Assembly: GCA_035302405.1 (NCBI GenBank)
Contig: DATGSR010000266.1
Span: 1-25,828 of the forward strand
Source: CALKWS01 sp035302405
GTDB taxonomy: Bacteria; Actinomycetota; Actinomycetes; Actinomycetales; Beutenbergiaceae
Length of the DNA: 25,828 nucleotides
Direction of reading: 5' to 3'
Shown in pieces: positions 15,635 through 23,367 of this stretch. Every line of letters begins with the position of its first letter. Within the stretch, counting starts at the first letter, position 1. The notes under the pieces are model-generated. The model saw only the letters and a list, made by a program, of their open reading frames with translations, did no database searches and had not been told where the DNA came from. A program made the translations under genes and the position numbers.

Positions 15635-16504
15635 TCATGCCAACGGCCGGTCCGCGGGGCCGAGCACGTACTCGTCGTGAACCTGCAGCACCTGCGCCTC
15701 CGCCGGCGACGGCGCGGTATCGCCGCGTCGGATCAGGCGGCAGACGGCGTAGTCGGCAGTGCGCTGCTCGTACCGGTCCACCCACTTCGCGGCTTCCTGC
15801 TCGACTTGGGCGTCCGCCCAGGGCCACTGCAGGGCCAGGGAGCGCATGCCGCTGCGCCATGGTTTGGGTGTCAGGCGTGCCCGGTAGTTTCGGTGCACGG
15901 CGCAGAGCCTGGCGTACAGCGGATCCGAGGCCAGCGCAGCGAGGATCTCCGTCGCGTACTCCGAGTCCGGCGGTGTGTGCACACCTGTGATGAGTACCCG
16001 GAAACCGGCGGCGGTCTGGTACACGTGCACGCCCAGATGAGTGCGCTCGCGGGCGAACTGCTCGATCCGGGACAACACCGGATCGTCTTCCTCCTGGGCT
16101 TGCGGTTCGGGGCGACCCCGCCGGAATAGCCGGCTGAGAAGGCCGCCCTCCCGGCGCCGGGCCTGACGACTCGGGTCATCGACGTCGGCGATGAGGATCC
16201 GATCGGTGTTAAGGATCTGCGCGCCATAGGAGTTCCGCGTGATGAGGCCGATGAGGTCCCCCTCTGGGGTGCGGATCTCCCGGAGCACTTCCTCTCGCGG
16301 CGGGTTGCGGTGATAGTAACCCTCCCCGAGCGGCTGACCGCTTCGGACCTTCTGCACCACCTCCGCCAAGCGGCGGCGCGCTGCGATCGCGGCCTGTCCC
16401 GCCGATGAGGTCGACCAGCCCCAGATGCGTAACCGAAATGTGCGCCCCGCGGGGTCCTGCACACGATCCTCGGCGACGTCCCAGTGACGAGGGAAATGTT
16501 CCAT
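15635..16504 (-). CDS. Conserved hypothetical protein
   Basis: 289 residues, no signal peptide and no clear membrane segment. An N-terminal part (1-105) includes GQAAIAARRRLAEVVQKV and ILIADVDDP. A charged Arg/Glu linker (112-142) contains RLFRRGRPEPQ. A C-terminal part (145-289) includes YQTAAGFRVLITG (164-176), DPLYARLC (193-200) and RARLTPKPWRSGM (207-219). I recall a motif like RARLTPKPWR in uncharacterised bacterial proteins but know of no assigned function. The start ATG 16504 has only a weak AGGCGG upstream. It stands alone between poxB (convergent) and leuD. A nucleic-acid or nucleotide role cannot be ruled in or out from the sequence. Confidence 0.75.
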   Translation of the reverse strand: MEHFPRHWDVAEDRVQDPAGRTFRLRIWGWSTSSAGQAAIAARRRLAEVVQKVRSGQPLGEGYYHRNPPREEVLREIRTPEGDLIGLITRNSYGAQILNTDRILIADVDDPSRQARRREGGLLSRLFRRGRPEPQAQEEDDPVLSRIEQFARERTHLGVHVYQTAAGFRVLITGVHTPPDSEYATEILAALASDPLYARLCAVHRNYRARLTPKPWRSGMRSLALQWPWADAQVEQEAAKWVDRYEQRTADYAVCRLIRRGDTAPSPAEAQVLQVHDEYVLGPADRPLA

Positions 16505-16573
16505 AGCCGCCTATGTTGACACGGCCACTTACGGCTGCCGGGAGTACACGCCCGCGGCCCGAGGCTCGCGACC

Positions 16574-17212
16574 TCAGTTGACCGGGCGGGCCGCCTCGAT
16601 CGGCACGGTGGGCAGGTGCTTGGCCGGCAGGGTGGTGGGTCGCCAGGAGGCACGGGTGGACTCGAATGCGGCGATGTCGGACTCGTGCTCCATGGTCAAC
16701 CCGATGTCGTCCAGGCCCTCCATCAGCCGCCACCGGGTGTAGTCATCGATCTGGAAAGTGGCCACGATGTCCCCGCAGGTGACGGTGCGGTTTTCCAGGT
16801 CAACGGTGACGGCCAGGCCTGGTTCGGCCTCCAGGGCCTTCCAGATGAGTTCGATGTCCTCCTGGGCCAACTCGGCGGCCACCAGGCCCTGCTTGCCGGA
16901 GTTGCCACGGAAGATGTCGGCGAAGCGTGCCGAGAGCACCGCCTTGAAGCCGTAGTCCTTCAGCGCCCAGACGGCGTGCTCACGCGAAGAGCCGGTACCG
17001 AAGTCCGGCCCGGCCACCAACACCGAGCCGGACTTGTAGGCCTCGTGGTTCAGTACGAAGTTGGGATCGGAGCGCCAGGCGGAGAACAGGGCGTCCTCGA
17101 ACCCGGTGCGGGTGACCCGCTTGAGGTAGACCGCCGGAATGATCTGGTCGGTGTCGATGTTGCTGCGGCGCAGCGGCACGCCGATGCCGGTATGGGTGGT
17201 GAATTTCTCCAT
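16574..17212 (-). CDS. leuD: 3-isopropylmalate dehydratase small subunit
   Basis: Small subunit of isopropylmalate isomerase, converting 2- to 3-isopropylmalate in leucine synthesis together with LeuC. 212 residues with the aconitase swivel-domain features NIDTDQIIPAVYLK (about 18-31), GPDFGTGSSREHAVWAL (68-84) and SARFADIFRGNSGKQGL (94-110). I start it at the second ATG (17212), 5 bases from GAGG; ATG 17215 is the alternative. It starts 9 bases after the leuC stop and is clearly cotranscribed with it. The C-terminal tail of about 20 residues (LPAKHLPTVPIEAA) is somewhat longer than in enteric LeuD. Confidence 0.96.
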   Translation of the reverse strand: MEKFTTHTGIGVPLRRSNIDTDQIIPAVYLKRVTRTGFEDALFSAWRSDPNFVLNHEAYKSGSVLVAGPDFGTGSSREHAVWALKDYGFKAVLSARFADIFRGNSGKQGLVAAELAQEDIELIWKALEAEPGLAVTVDLENRTVTCGDIVATFQIDDYTRWRLMEGLDDIGLTMEHESDIAAFESTRASWRPTTLPAKHLPTVPIEAARPVN

Positions 17213-17221
17213 CATTGCCTC

Positions 17222-18703
17222 TCAGACGTGCATCAAAACGTTCGGGTCCAACGGCGCCAGCGGCGAACCGTCGAAACTGGTCAGGTCCACCTCGGTGTCC
17301 CAGTCCAGGTCCGCCACCGCCGACAGGGTGCCTCGCACCGCGGTCGCGGCGGCCACCAGCGGGGAGACCAGGTGCGTACGCCCGCCCTTGCCCTGCCGGC
17401 CCTCGAAGTTGCGGTTGGAGGTGGAGGCGGCGCGTTCGCCGGGTTGGAGTTGGTCGGGGTTCATGCCCAGGCACATCGAACAGCCGGCGTTGCGCCACTC
17501 GGCACCGAAGTCGGCGAAGATGCGATCCAGCCCCTCCACCTCGGCCTGCAGCCGCACCCGGGCGGAGGCCGGCACCACCAGCACCCGCACGTCGTCGGCC
17601 TTCTTGCGGCCCTTGACCACCTTCGCCACGGCCCGCAGGTCCTCGATCCGCCCGTTGGTGCACGACCCGATGAACACGGTGTCCACCTTGATCTCGCGCA
17701 GCGGCTGTCCGGGCACCAGGTCCATGTACTCAATGGCCCGCTCGGCGGCGGCGCGCTCGTTCTCCTCGGCGATTTCCTCCGGGTTCGGCACATGGCCGGA
17801 CAGCGGCAGCCCCTGGCCGGGGTTGGTGCCCCAGGTCACGAACGGTTCCAGGTCGGCGGCCTCCAGGACCACCTCGGCGTCGAACGTGGCGTCATCGTCG
17901 GTGCGCAGCGTCTTCCAGTACTCCACCGCGGCGTCCCAGTCCGCACCCTCCGGCGCGTGCGGGCGACCCTTGAGGTACTCGAACGTGGTCTCATCCGGGG
18001 CGATCATCCCGGCGCGGGCACCGGCCTCGATGGACATGTTGCAGATCGTCATCCGCGCTTCCATCGACAACTTCTCGATCGCCTCACCGCGGTACTCCAG
18101 CACGTACCCCTGGCCGCCGCCGGTGCCGATCTTGGCGATGATCGCCAGGATGATGTCCTTGGACGTCGTCCCCGGCGGCAGTTCCCCGTTGACGGTGATC
18201 GCCATCGTCTTGAACGGGGCCAGCGGCAACGTCTGAGTTGCCAGGACGTGTTCAACCTCACTGGTACCGATCCCGAACGCCAGCGCCCCGAACGCCCCAT
18301 GCGTCGAGGTGTGGGAGTCCCCGCACACCACCGTCATGCCCGGCTGAGTCAAGCCCAACTGCGGGCCCACGGCGTGCACGATCCCCTGGTCGGCATCCCC
18401 CAGGGAGTGCAGCCGGATCCCGAACTCCTCGGCGTTCTGGCGCAGCGTCTCGATCTGCGTGCGCGACGTCGGGTCGGCGATCGGCAGATCGATGTCCAGC
18501 GTCGGGGTGTTGTGGTCCTCGGTCGCGATCGTCAGGTCCGGACGGCGGACCTGGCGCCCGGCCAGCCGCAAGCCCTCGAAGGCCTGCGGGCTGGTCACCT
18601 CGTGCACCAGGTGAAGATCGATGTAGAGAAGGTCCGGAGCCCCATCCTCGCCACGGCGCACCACATGGTCACGCCAGACCTTCTCCGCCAGAGTCCCGGC
18701 CAT
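17222..18703 (-). CDS. leuC: 3-isopropylmalate dehydratase large subunit
   Basis: Iron-sulfur subunit of isopropylmalate isomerase. 493 residues; the [4Fe-4S] ligands are Cys348 in IGSCTNGR and Cys408/Cys411 in NAGCSMCLGMNPD. The segments TEDHNTPT (61-68), CGDSHTSTHGAFGALAFGIG (127-146) and the C-terminal SNRNFEGRQG are present. The start is ATG 18703, preceded by AAAGGTGA; the open frame runs on to 18799, but those codons do not resemble the family and lie in the ndgR promoter region. First gene of leuCD, divergent from ndgR across 133 bases. Members of that regulator's family control leuCD in other actinobacteria. Confidence 0.96.
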   Translation of the reverse strand: MAGTLAEKVWRDHVVRRGEDGAPDLLYIDLHLVHEVTSPQAFEGLRLAGRQVRRPDLTIATEDHNTPTLDIDLPIADPTSRTQIETLRQNAEEFGIRLHSLGDADQGIVHAVGPQLGLTQPGMTVVCGDSHTSTHGAFGALAFGIGTSEVEHVLATQTLPLAPFKTMAITVNGELPPGTTSKDIILAIIAKIGTGGGQGYVLEYRGEAIEKLSMEARMTICNMSIEAGARAGMIAPDETTFEYLKGRPHAPEGADWDAAVEYWKTLRTDDDATFDAEVVLEAADLEPFVTWGTNPGQGLPLSGHVPNPEEIAEENERAAAERAIEYMDLVPGQPLREIKVDTVFIGSCTNGRIEDLRAVAKVVKGRKKADDVRVLVVPASARVRLQAEVEGLDRIFADFGAEWRNAGCSMCLGMNPDQLQPGERAASTSNRNFEGRQGKGGRTHLVSPLVAAATAVRGTLSAVADLDWDTEVDLTSFDGSPLAPLDPNVLMHV

Positions 18704-18801
18704 CACGATCACCTTTCCGTTCCTATTACCGCACCGGTCGGGCCGCACCCGGGCTGACGCCGCACACCGTTCAAGGCGCTGCGCGCACCGACCTAGCAAA
18801 C

Positions 18802-18830
18802 TTGCGTCTCACGTCGCGAGACGGCAATAT
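18802..18830 (+). promoter_or_regulatory. ndgR promoter with internal palindrome, probable NdgR operator
   Basis: The -35 TTGCGT (18802-18807) and -10 CAATAT (18825-18830) are 17 bases apart, which places the transcription start at the ATG at 18837, a leaderless mRNA. The palindrome GTCTC-N7-GAGAC (18806-18822), flanked by TTGC and GCAA (18802-18827), occupies the spacer. Bound regulator would block its own promoter and could affect divergent leuCD. Assignment to NdgR is by position and by analogy with the LtbR/NdgR control of leuCD. Confidence 0.7.
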
Positions 18831-18836
18831 CGAGTT

Positions 18837-19559
18837 ATGGACAACTCTAGCGGAGTCGGCGTCCTGGATAAAGCCGCAACTGTGCTCAGTGCGCTCGAAG
18901 CCGGACCCCACACCTTGGCACAACTGGTGGCCGCCACCCACCTCGCCCGGCCCACCGCCCACCGGCTGGCAGTGGCCCTGGAATTCCACCGGCTTGTGGC
19001 ACGCGACATGCAGGGCCGGTTCATCCTGGGCCCGCGATTGGTCGAACTGGCCTCCGCAGCGGGCGAGGACCGGTTACTGGCGGCAGCCGGGTCGGTGCTG
19101 ACGGCGCTGCGTGACCACAGCGGCGAGAGCGCCCAGTTGTTCCGCAGGCAAGGCGATCAGCGCATCTGTGTGGCGGCGGCGGAGAAACAAATGGGCCTGC
19201 GCGATTCCATCCCGGTGGGTGCCACCCTCACCATGGAGGCCGGCTCGGCCGCGCAGGTGCTGTTGGCCTGGGAGGAACCGGACCGACTGCACCGCGGGCT
19301 GCAGGGGGCGAGGTTCACCGCCACGGTGCTGTCCGGGGTCCGACGGCGCGGCTGGGCTCAGTCGGTCTCCGAACGCGAACCCGGGGTCGCCTCGGTCTCA
19401 GCGCCGGTGCGCGGCCCATCGGGGAAGGTGATCGCCGCGGTGTCCATCTCCGGACCGATGGAGCGTATGACGAGGATGCCGGGCCGCTTGCACGGGGAGG
19501 CGGTAGTTGCCGCCGCCGACCGCCTCACCGAAGTGCTGCGCTCCTCAAGCGAATCCTGA
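18837..19559 (+). CDS. ndgR: IclR-family regulator of leucine/amino-acid metabolism
   Basis: 240-residue IclR-type regulator, strongly resembling NdgR of Streptomyces and LtbR of Corynebacterium as I recall them, which control leuCD and other amino-acid genes. The N-terminus MDNSSGVGVLDKAATVLSAL, the winged helix (about 14-60, with LARPTAHRLAVAL as recognition helix), RDMQGRFILGPRL, and the effector domain (75-235; GESAQLFRRQGDQRICVAA, GARFTATVLSGVRRRGWAQS) all fit. It is divergent from leuC, the ancestral arrangement. No Shine-Dalgarno sequence precedes the ATG; promoter elements suggest a leaderless message. The stop codon lies inside a 33-bp tandem duplication. Confidence 0.95.
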   Translation: MDNSSGVGVLDKAATVLSALEAGPHTLAQLVAATHLARPTAHRLAVALEFHRLVARDMQGRFILGPRLVELASAAGEDRLLAAAGSVLTALRDHSGESAQLFRRQGDQRICVAAAEKQMGLRDSIPVGATLTMEAGSAAQVLLAWEEPDRLHRGLQGARFTATVLSGVRRRGWAQSVSEREPGVASVSAPVRGPSGKVIAAVSISGPMERMTRMPGRLHGEAVVAAADRLTEVLRSSSES

Positions 19560-19640
19560 CCGCGGGCGACGTTCGGCTCAAGCGAATCCTGACCGCGGGC
19601 AACGTTCGGCTCAACCGAGAACTCACGGCCGGGATGTTCG
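19544..19640. repeat. 33-bp tandem duplication across the ndgR stop codon
   Basis: Units 19544-19576 and 19577-19609 are identical except for one base (G/A at 19568/19601). A third, much degraded copy (about 19610-19640) begins CTCAACCGAG. Because 33 is a multiple of three, the second unit carries the same Ser-Ser-Glu-Ser-stop sequence in the same frame, 11 codons after the real stop. Confidence 0.9.
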
Positions 19641-19688
19641 CCTCAGGCCGGGACCAACCCCGGGCCGTTCGACCGTATCTCCGGGCGA

Positions 19689-20381
19689 TCACGTCCGCCC
19701 GGCGCGGCGGTGGTACATGTCGACCGTCTCCGGGGCCTGGGCCACAGCATCTTTGATCGGCGTGCGTCCGCCGACGAGTTCCAACTCCATCCCGGCGGTC
19801 CGCGGCTCCTCGAGCAGGGCGACGATCACGTCGGCCACGTCTGCCCGGGACACTTCGCCCCTGGCAACCCCCGGGGCCAACTCGACCAATCCCGTGGGAT
19901 CATCGTCGGTGAGCATCCCGGGCCGCAGAATGGTCCAGTCCAATTCCATCGCGCGCAGCGATCGCTCCGCCAAACCTTTGGCGCGCAAGTAGGCGGCGAA
20001 CGTCGGGTCCACGTCCGGGCCCGGCTCCAAGTCCGCGCCCATTGCTGAGATCAGGACGTATCGAGAGACCCCCGCTCGTTTGGCGGCACGGGCGAACAGT
20101 TCGGCACCTGCCCGGTCCATCGTGTCCTTGCGAGCAATCCCGCTGCCCGGGCCGGCCCCTGCGGCGAAAACGGCTGCGTCGGCTCCGGCCAGGGCGTCGG
20201 CCACCAGGGCTTCGTCGGTGTTCTCCAGGTCCACCACGCGAGCCTCGGCGCCCATGTCTTCCAAGGTGCTCACATGGTCCGGGTTGCGCACCAGACCGAC
20301 CGGTTGATCGCCCCGCTGCACCAGCCGGCGCTCAAGATGCTGGGCGATCTGGCCATGTCCTCCGGCAATCACTACTCGCAT
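19689..20381 (-). CDS. NAD(P)-binding atypical SDR family protein
   Basis: 230-residue Rossmann-fold protein of the atypical SDR (NmrA/SDR_a5-like) type. The nucleotide-binding loop is VVIAGGHGQIAQHL (3-16), in which the last glycine of GGxGxxG is replaced by Ala. The segment AVFAAGAGPGSG is near 70, RYVLISAMGAD near 106-116, and a YxxxK pair is in YLRAKGLAE. The C-terminal part holds TILRPGMLTDDDP and SRADVADVIVALLE, usual in this group. The start is ATG 20381; upstream GTG and ATG codons in frame lack ribosome-binding sites. It stands 124 bases beyond the stop of the penicillin-binding protein gene. The substrate is unknown; a redox-sensing or epimerase-like role is possible. Confidence 0.88.
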   Translation of the reverse strand: MRVVIAGGHGQIAQHLERRLVQRGDQPVGLVRNPDHVSTLEDMGAEARVVDLENTDEALVADALAGADAAVFAAGAGPGSGIARKDTMDRAGAELFARAAKRAGVSRYVLISAMGADLEPGPDVDPTFAAYLRAKGLAERSLRAMELDWTILRPGMLTDDDPTGLVELAPGVARGEVSRADVADVIVALLEEPRTAGMELELVGGRTPIKDAVAQAPETVDMYHRRAGRT

Positions 20382-20505
20382 GGCCACCACGGTAAACAGA
20401 ACACGCGTGCGGCGCTCGTCGAGCACCCGGTGAGGGCCCGATAGCCGGCGCCACCACGTTGTCCCCGATGGTGATCCCGGCGAACGATCAACGACGCGCC
20501 GCGCA

Positions 20506-22929
20506 TCAATTCACGGCGTCGAGGAACTCTTGCACCAACGGCCCGGCGGTGGCCGCACCGTATTCCCCGTCCTCGACGAACGCTGCGACCGCCAGATCAT
20601 CCTGGATGGCGATCACCCACGCCCGCACAGTGCCCTCGGTGCCGTGTTCGGCAGTGCCGCTCTTGGCCGCCACGGGGCTGCCGCTGACGTCCTGCAACAT
20701 CGGGGTGGTGCCATCGACCACGACGGCGCGCATCGCCTGGCGCAACACGGCGGCCTCTTCATTGGTCAGCGGCTCGTGCTCCAGGCCCTGGGTGTCGCCC
20801 TCATCCTCCGGCGTAGCCCCTGCGCCGTCGTCACCGGGCACCCCGCCCTGCCCGCCTGGGACTTCACTCGTGCCATTCGGGGCGCCGGCCTGGCCGCCAT
20901 CACCACCATCGACTCCCCCGGCGTCCGCATCGGTGCCGGGTGAACCCCCGGGTGCGCCCTCGCCGTCGCTCGCTTCCTGCTCACCGGCGTCTGCATCGGT
21001 TCCACCGGCCTGCCCCGGAGCCTGTTCGAGGAACTCCTCCAGGTCGCGAAGCAGGGTGGGGGTGACCGTCTGGCCGGCGGACAGGGACGCGGCCACCACG
21101 GCCATCCCCACCGGCGATGCCAGGACCTGGCCCTGGCCGATCATCGCGGCGGCGTGTTCGGTGGTGCTGACGTCCTGGGGTACCGAGCCGGTGAACAAGG
21201 GATATCCCTGCTCGTCCAGACCGATGAGCCCGAGTGCCGCGGCTGCCGAGGCGATCTGGGCCGGGTCGAGAGTTTCGTGCTGGCCCACGAACGCGGTGTT
21301 GCACGAATGGGCGATGGCCTCCATCAGGGTGATTTCCCCCAGAGCGTCGTCGGGGTAACCGGGGTTGTTGGAGAACGTGTAGCCATCCACGGTCAAGGAC
21401 TCGGGGCATTGCACCGTGTCCTCCAAAGCGATCCCGCTGCGCAGCATCCCCAGGGCGGTGACCATCTTGAACGTTGACCCCGGGGCGTACTGGCCGAGCG
21501 TGGCGGTGGACCAGCCCTGCGAGCCGGGTCCGCTGGCAACCGCCAGGATGTGCCCGTCGGAGGGGCGGATCGCCACCAACGCGCTGGCCGGCTCCACGTC
21601 CGCGAGAACCTCCTCGGCCGCGATCTGCACTTCGGGGTCCAGAGTGGTGTGCAACGCGGGCCCTTCGACGGGCTCGGTGCTGAAGACTTGCTGCCGGGCA
21701 TCGCTGTCGGCTGCGGCCTCGCCGTCGTCCTCGGTTGCACTGGTCGCGCCGTCGTCCCCCTCGGCAGCGTCGCTCTCGGCACCGTCGCCGTCGCCGGCGT
21801 CCCCCTCGCCGTCGGACTCCTCTTGGGTTTCGCCTGCGCCGCCCTCGGCGAAGATGGTGACCCCCGGCGTCCCGCGGAAGATCTCTTCGTACTGCGCCTG
21901 CAACCCGGACAGGCCCACCATGTCTCCGGCGCTCACCTGACCCTCGGAGGCCTCGATGATCTCCGCGGTGGCCTCGCCCACTCGACCCAGTACCGGGCGG
22001 GCGAATCCTTCGGTGGGCCCCTGGACGCGCTCGGCGCGCACGAAGTTCACCCCTTCGATCGACCGCAGCGCCTCGGTGTCCAGCCCTTCGGGGTTGTCCT
22101 GCGGGATGATCACCGCGTCCACGAACGCTCGCGGCCCGTATGCCAGCACACGGTCGGCATAGGCCTGCGGGTCGTCGAACTCCAATTCTTCGGCCAACGC
22201 GATCGCGTCGTCCTCCCACTGATCGGGGTCGATGAAGGTCTTGTCGATCCCGATCCGATAGACGGGACGGTTCGCCACCAGCACCTCGTCGTCGCCGTCC
22301 AGGATCGTTCCGCGCTCGGCGTTGGTGTACTCCACGGTGAACACTCCGGCGGAACCCAACTCCCGGGCGATGAGATCCCGGGACCACTCGGCGTGCCACT
22401 CGGCTGCGTCCTCGCCCTCCCCATCGGCACCGGAACTTTCCAGACGCACCGAGATCGGGTAGGACCAGGGTTCCTCGGCGCCGGGCACGTACCAGTCCCA
22501 CCGCATCGCCGCATCAGCGGCGGTGACGCCGTCCTCCTCGTAGGGGGAAGAGACCCAACTGATTTCTACCTCCCGATCGATGCCCTCCATCTGGGCCAAT
22601 GCTTCGTCGACATCAGCCTGTGCCACTGTGCGCTGATCGGCGGCCAACGGCGCGGCGGACATGTCACCGGTGCTCAGCGCCGCCGCGAGTGCCTCAGCGG
22701 CCGCCTCGTGGGGTGCGGAGGCATCCTGGCCGTCGGACTGGCCGTTCGGGTCGGTGCAGCCCGCGAGCATGAGCAGGACGACGACGAGGGCGCCCAGTGC
22801 GCGGGAGGCGGCCGTGCGGCGGTGCGGGCCGAGCGGGTGACTCGTGGGGTGGGGGTGACTCATGCGGCGGTCGCGGCTCGTGAGTCGGTGGTGTTGCGTG
22901 CGGCGGTGGTGATGGGGGCGAATCGCCAT
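20506..22929 (-). CDS. Class B penicillin-binding protein, MecA-like lipoprotein
   Basis: Peptidoglycan transpeptidase anchored outside the membrane. 807 residues: a His/Arg-rich N-terminus, signal helix 44-57 ending in lipobox LAGC (Cys58), NTF2-like MecA_N domain (about 72-190), dimerisation domain (197-350) and transpeptidase (about 420-805). Active-site motifs are STFK (Ser485, Lys488), SCN (542-544) and KSG (756-758). Two acidic low-complexity segments are inserted: 362-412 between the dimerisation and catalytic domains, and 636-718 between the SxN and KSG motifs. The start ATG 22929 has AAAGGA 10 bases upstream; ATG 22863 would shorten the long n-region. Single gene. Whether it gives low beta-lactam affinity cannot be told. 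Confidence 0.92.
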   Translation of the reverse strand: MAIRPHHHRRTQHHRLTSRDRRMSHPHPTSHPLGPHRRTAASRALGALVVVLLMLAGCTDPNGQSDGQDASAPHEAAAEALAAALSTGDMSAAPLAADQRTVAQADVDEALAQMEGIDREVEISWVSSPYEEDGVTAADAAMRWDWYVPGAEEPWSYPISVRLESSGADGEGEDAAEWHAEWSRDLIARELGSAGVFTVEYTNAERGTILDGDDEVLVANRPVYRIGIDKTFIDPDQWEDDAIALAEELEFDDPQAYADRVLAYGPRAFVDAVIIPQDNPEGLDTEALRSIEGVNFVRAERVQGPTEGFARPVLGRVGEATAEIIEASEGQVSAGDMVGLSGLQAQYEEIFRGTPGVTIFAEGGAGETQEESDGEGDAGDGDGAESDAAEGDDGATSATEDDGEAAADSDARQQVFSTEPVEGPALHTTLDPEVQIAAEEVLADVEPASALVAIRPSDGHILAVASGPGSQGWSTATLGQYAPGSTFKMVTALGMLRSGIALEDTVQCPESLTVDGYTFSNNPGYPDDALGEITLMEAIAHSCNTAFVGQHETLDPAQIASAAAALGLIGLDEQGYPLFTGSVPQDVSTTEHAAAMIGQGQVLASPVGMAVVAASLSAGQTVTPTLLRDLEEFLEQAPGQAGGTDADAGEQEASDGEGAPGGSPGTDADAGGVDGGDGGQAGAPNGTSEVPGGQGGVPGDDGAGATPEDEGDTQGLEHEPLTNEEAAVLRQAMRAVVVDGTTPMLQDVSGSPVAAKSGTAEHGTEGTVRAWVIAIQDDLAVAAFVEDGEYGAATAGPLVQEFLDAVN

Positions 22930-23114
22930 CGAGTTCGGATCCTTTCGACCACGTGGGGCTCACGGTCCCCCGGACCACGCGGCGCGGTGAGACCTGCAGT
23001 TGAGGGTAACCCGACCGCGCCATGTCGCCGGCACGGCTTGAGGGAGGCTTGACGTCCGCCCGGCAGCACTACTCCACGACACTGCGGCACGTTCATGTCG
23101 CATGTCCTCGCTAT

Positions 23115-23190
23115 CCGGCGTTGTCACCCCGCCTACCCCGGCGTGGTCATCCCGCCTAACCGGCGTCGCTACTCCACCTCGAACTCCGGC
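23115..23190. repeat. Degenerate tandem repeat with CCGGCGT start
   Basis: CCGGCGT recurs at 23115, 23138, 23160 and 23186. Units 1 and 2 continue as KGTCAYCCCGCCTA; unit 3 is more diverged and unit 4 is only the first bases. It lies on the 3' side of the tRNA terminator, between it and the PBP gene. Confidence 0.7.
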
Positions 23191-23205
23191 GTCGCCCAGA
23201 AAAGA

Positions 23206-23235
23206 CGAAACCCCCGGCTTTCGCCAGGGGTTTCG
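23206..23235 (-). terminator. Rho-independent terminator of the tRNA pair
   Basis: Arms CGAAACCCCCGGC (23206-23218) and GCCAGGGGTTTCG (23223-23235) pair at 12 of 13 positions around a 4-base loop. On the minus strand the hairpin starts one base after the CCA of tRNA-Glu and is followed by TCTTTTCT, a U-rich tract. This fits termination of the tRNA-Gln/tRNA-Glu transcript. Confidence 0.88.
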
Positions 23236-23236
23236 C

Positions 23237-23312
23237 TGGTAGCCCCGACCGGATTTGAACCGGCGTTACCGCCTTGAGAGGGCGGCGTCCTAGGCCGCTA
23301 GACGACGGGGCC
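23237..23312 (-). tRNA. tRNA-Glu (anticodon CTC)
   Basis: Reads GAG codons. The 76-base gene has acceptor arms GGCCCCG and CGGGGCT (one G-U pair at the first position), a D arm with TCTAGCGGCCTAGGA, anticodon stem GCCGC/GCGGT region with loop CTCTCAA, and a T arm CCGGTTCGAATCCGG. CCA is encoded (23239-23237). It is the second tRNA of the transcript that begins with tRNA-Gln, 55 bases upstream, and is followed by a terminator. Confidence 0.97.
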
Positions 23313-23367
23313 AAGTGCCTGATGATGCTATCGCAGCACGCGGGGTGCTTCGCACATCCTCACAGCG

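Larger units (their letters stand above)
22930..23236. other. Region between the PBP gene and the tRNA pair
   Basis: About 307 bases without a gene. The left end holds the ribosome-binding site of the PBP gene. A degenerate 22-26-bp repeat (23115-23190) and the tRNA terminator (23206-23235) take up the right end. A clear -35/-10 pair for the PBP gene was not found. Confidence 0.5.

Noticed and set aside
16616..18757. A 713-codon open frame on the plus strand antisense to leuCD
   Set aside because: It mirrors two unmistakable enzyme genes; long antisense frames are expected in high-GC DNA, and its product has no fold-like pattern.
21550..23052. A 500-codon plus-strand frame antisense to the PBP gene
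   Set aside because: The opposite strand has a lipobox and all three PBP motifs in order; the plus-strand product has no recognisable features.
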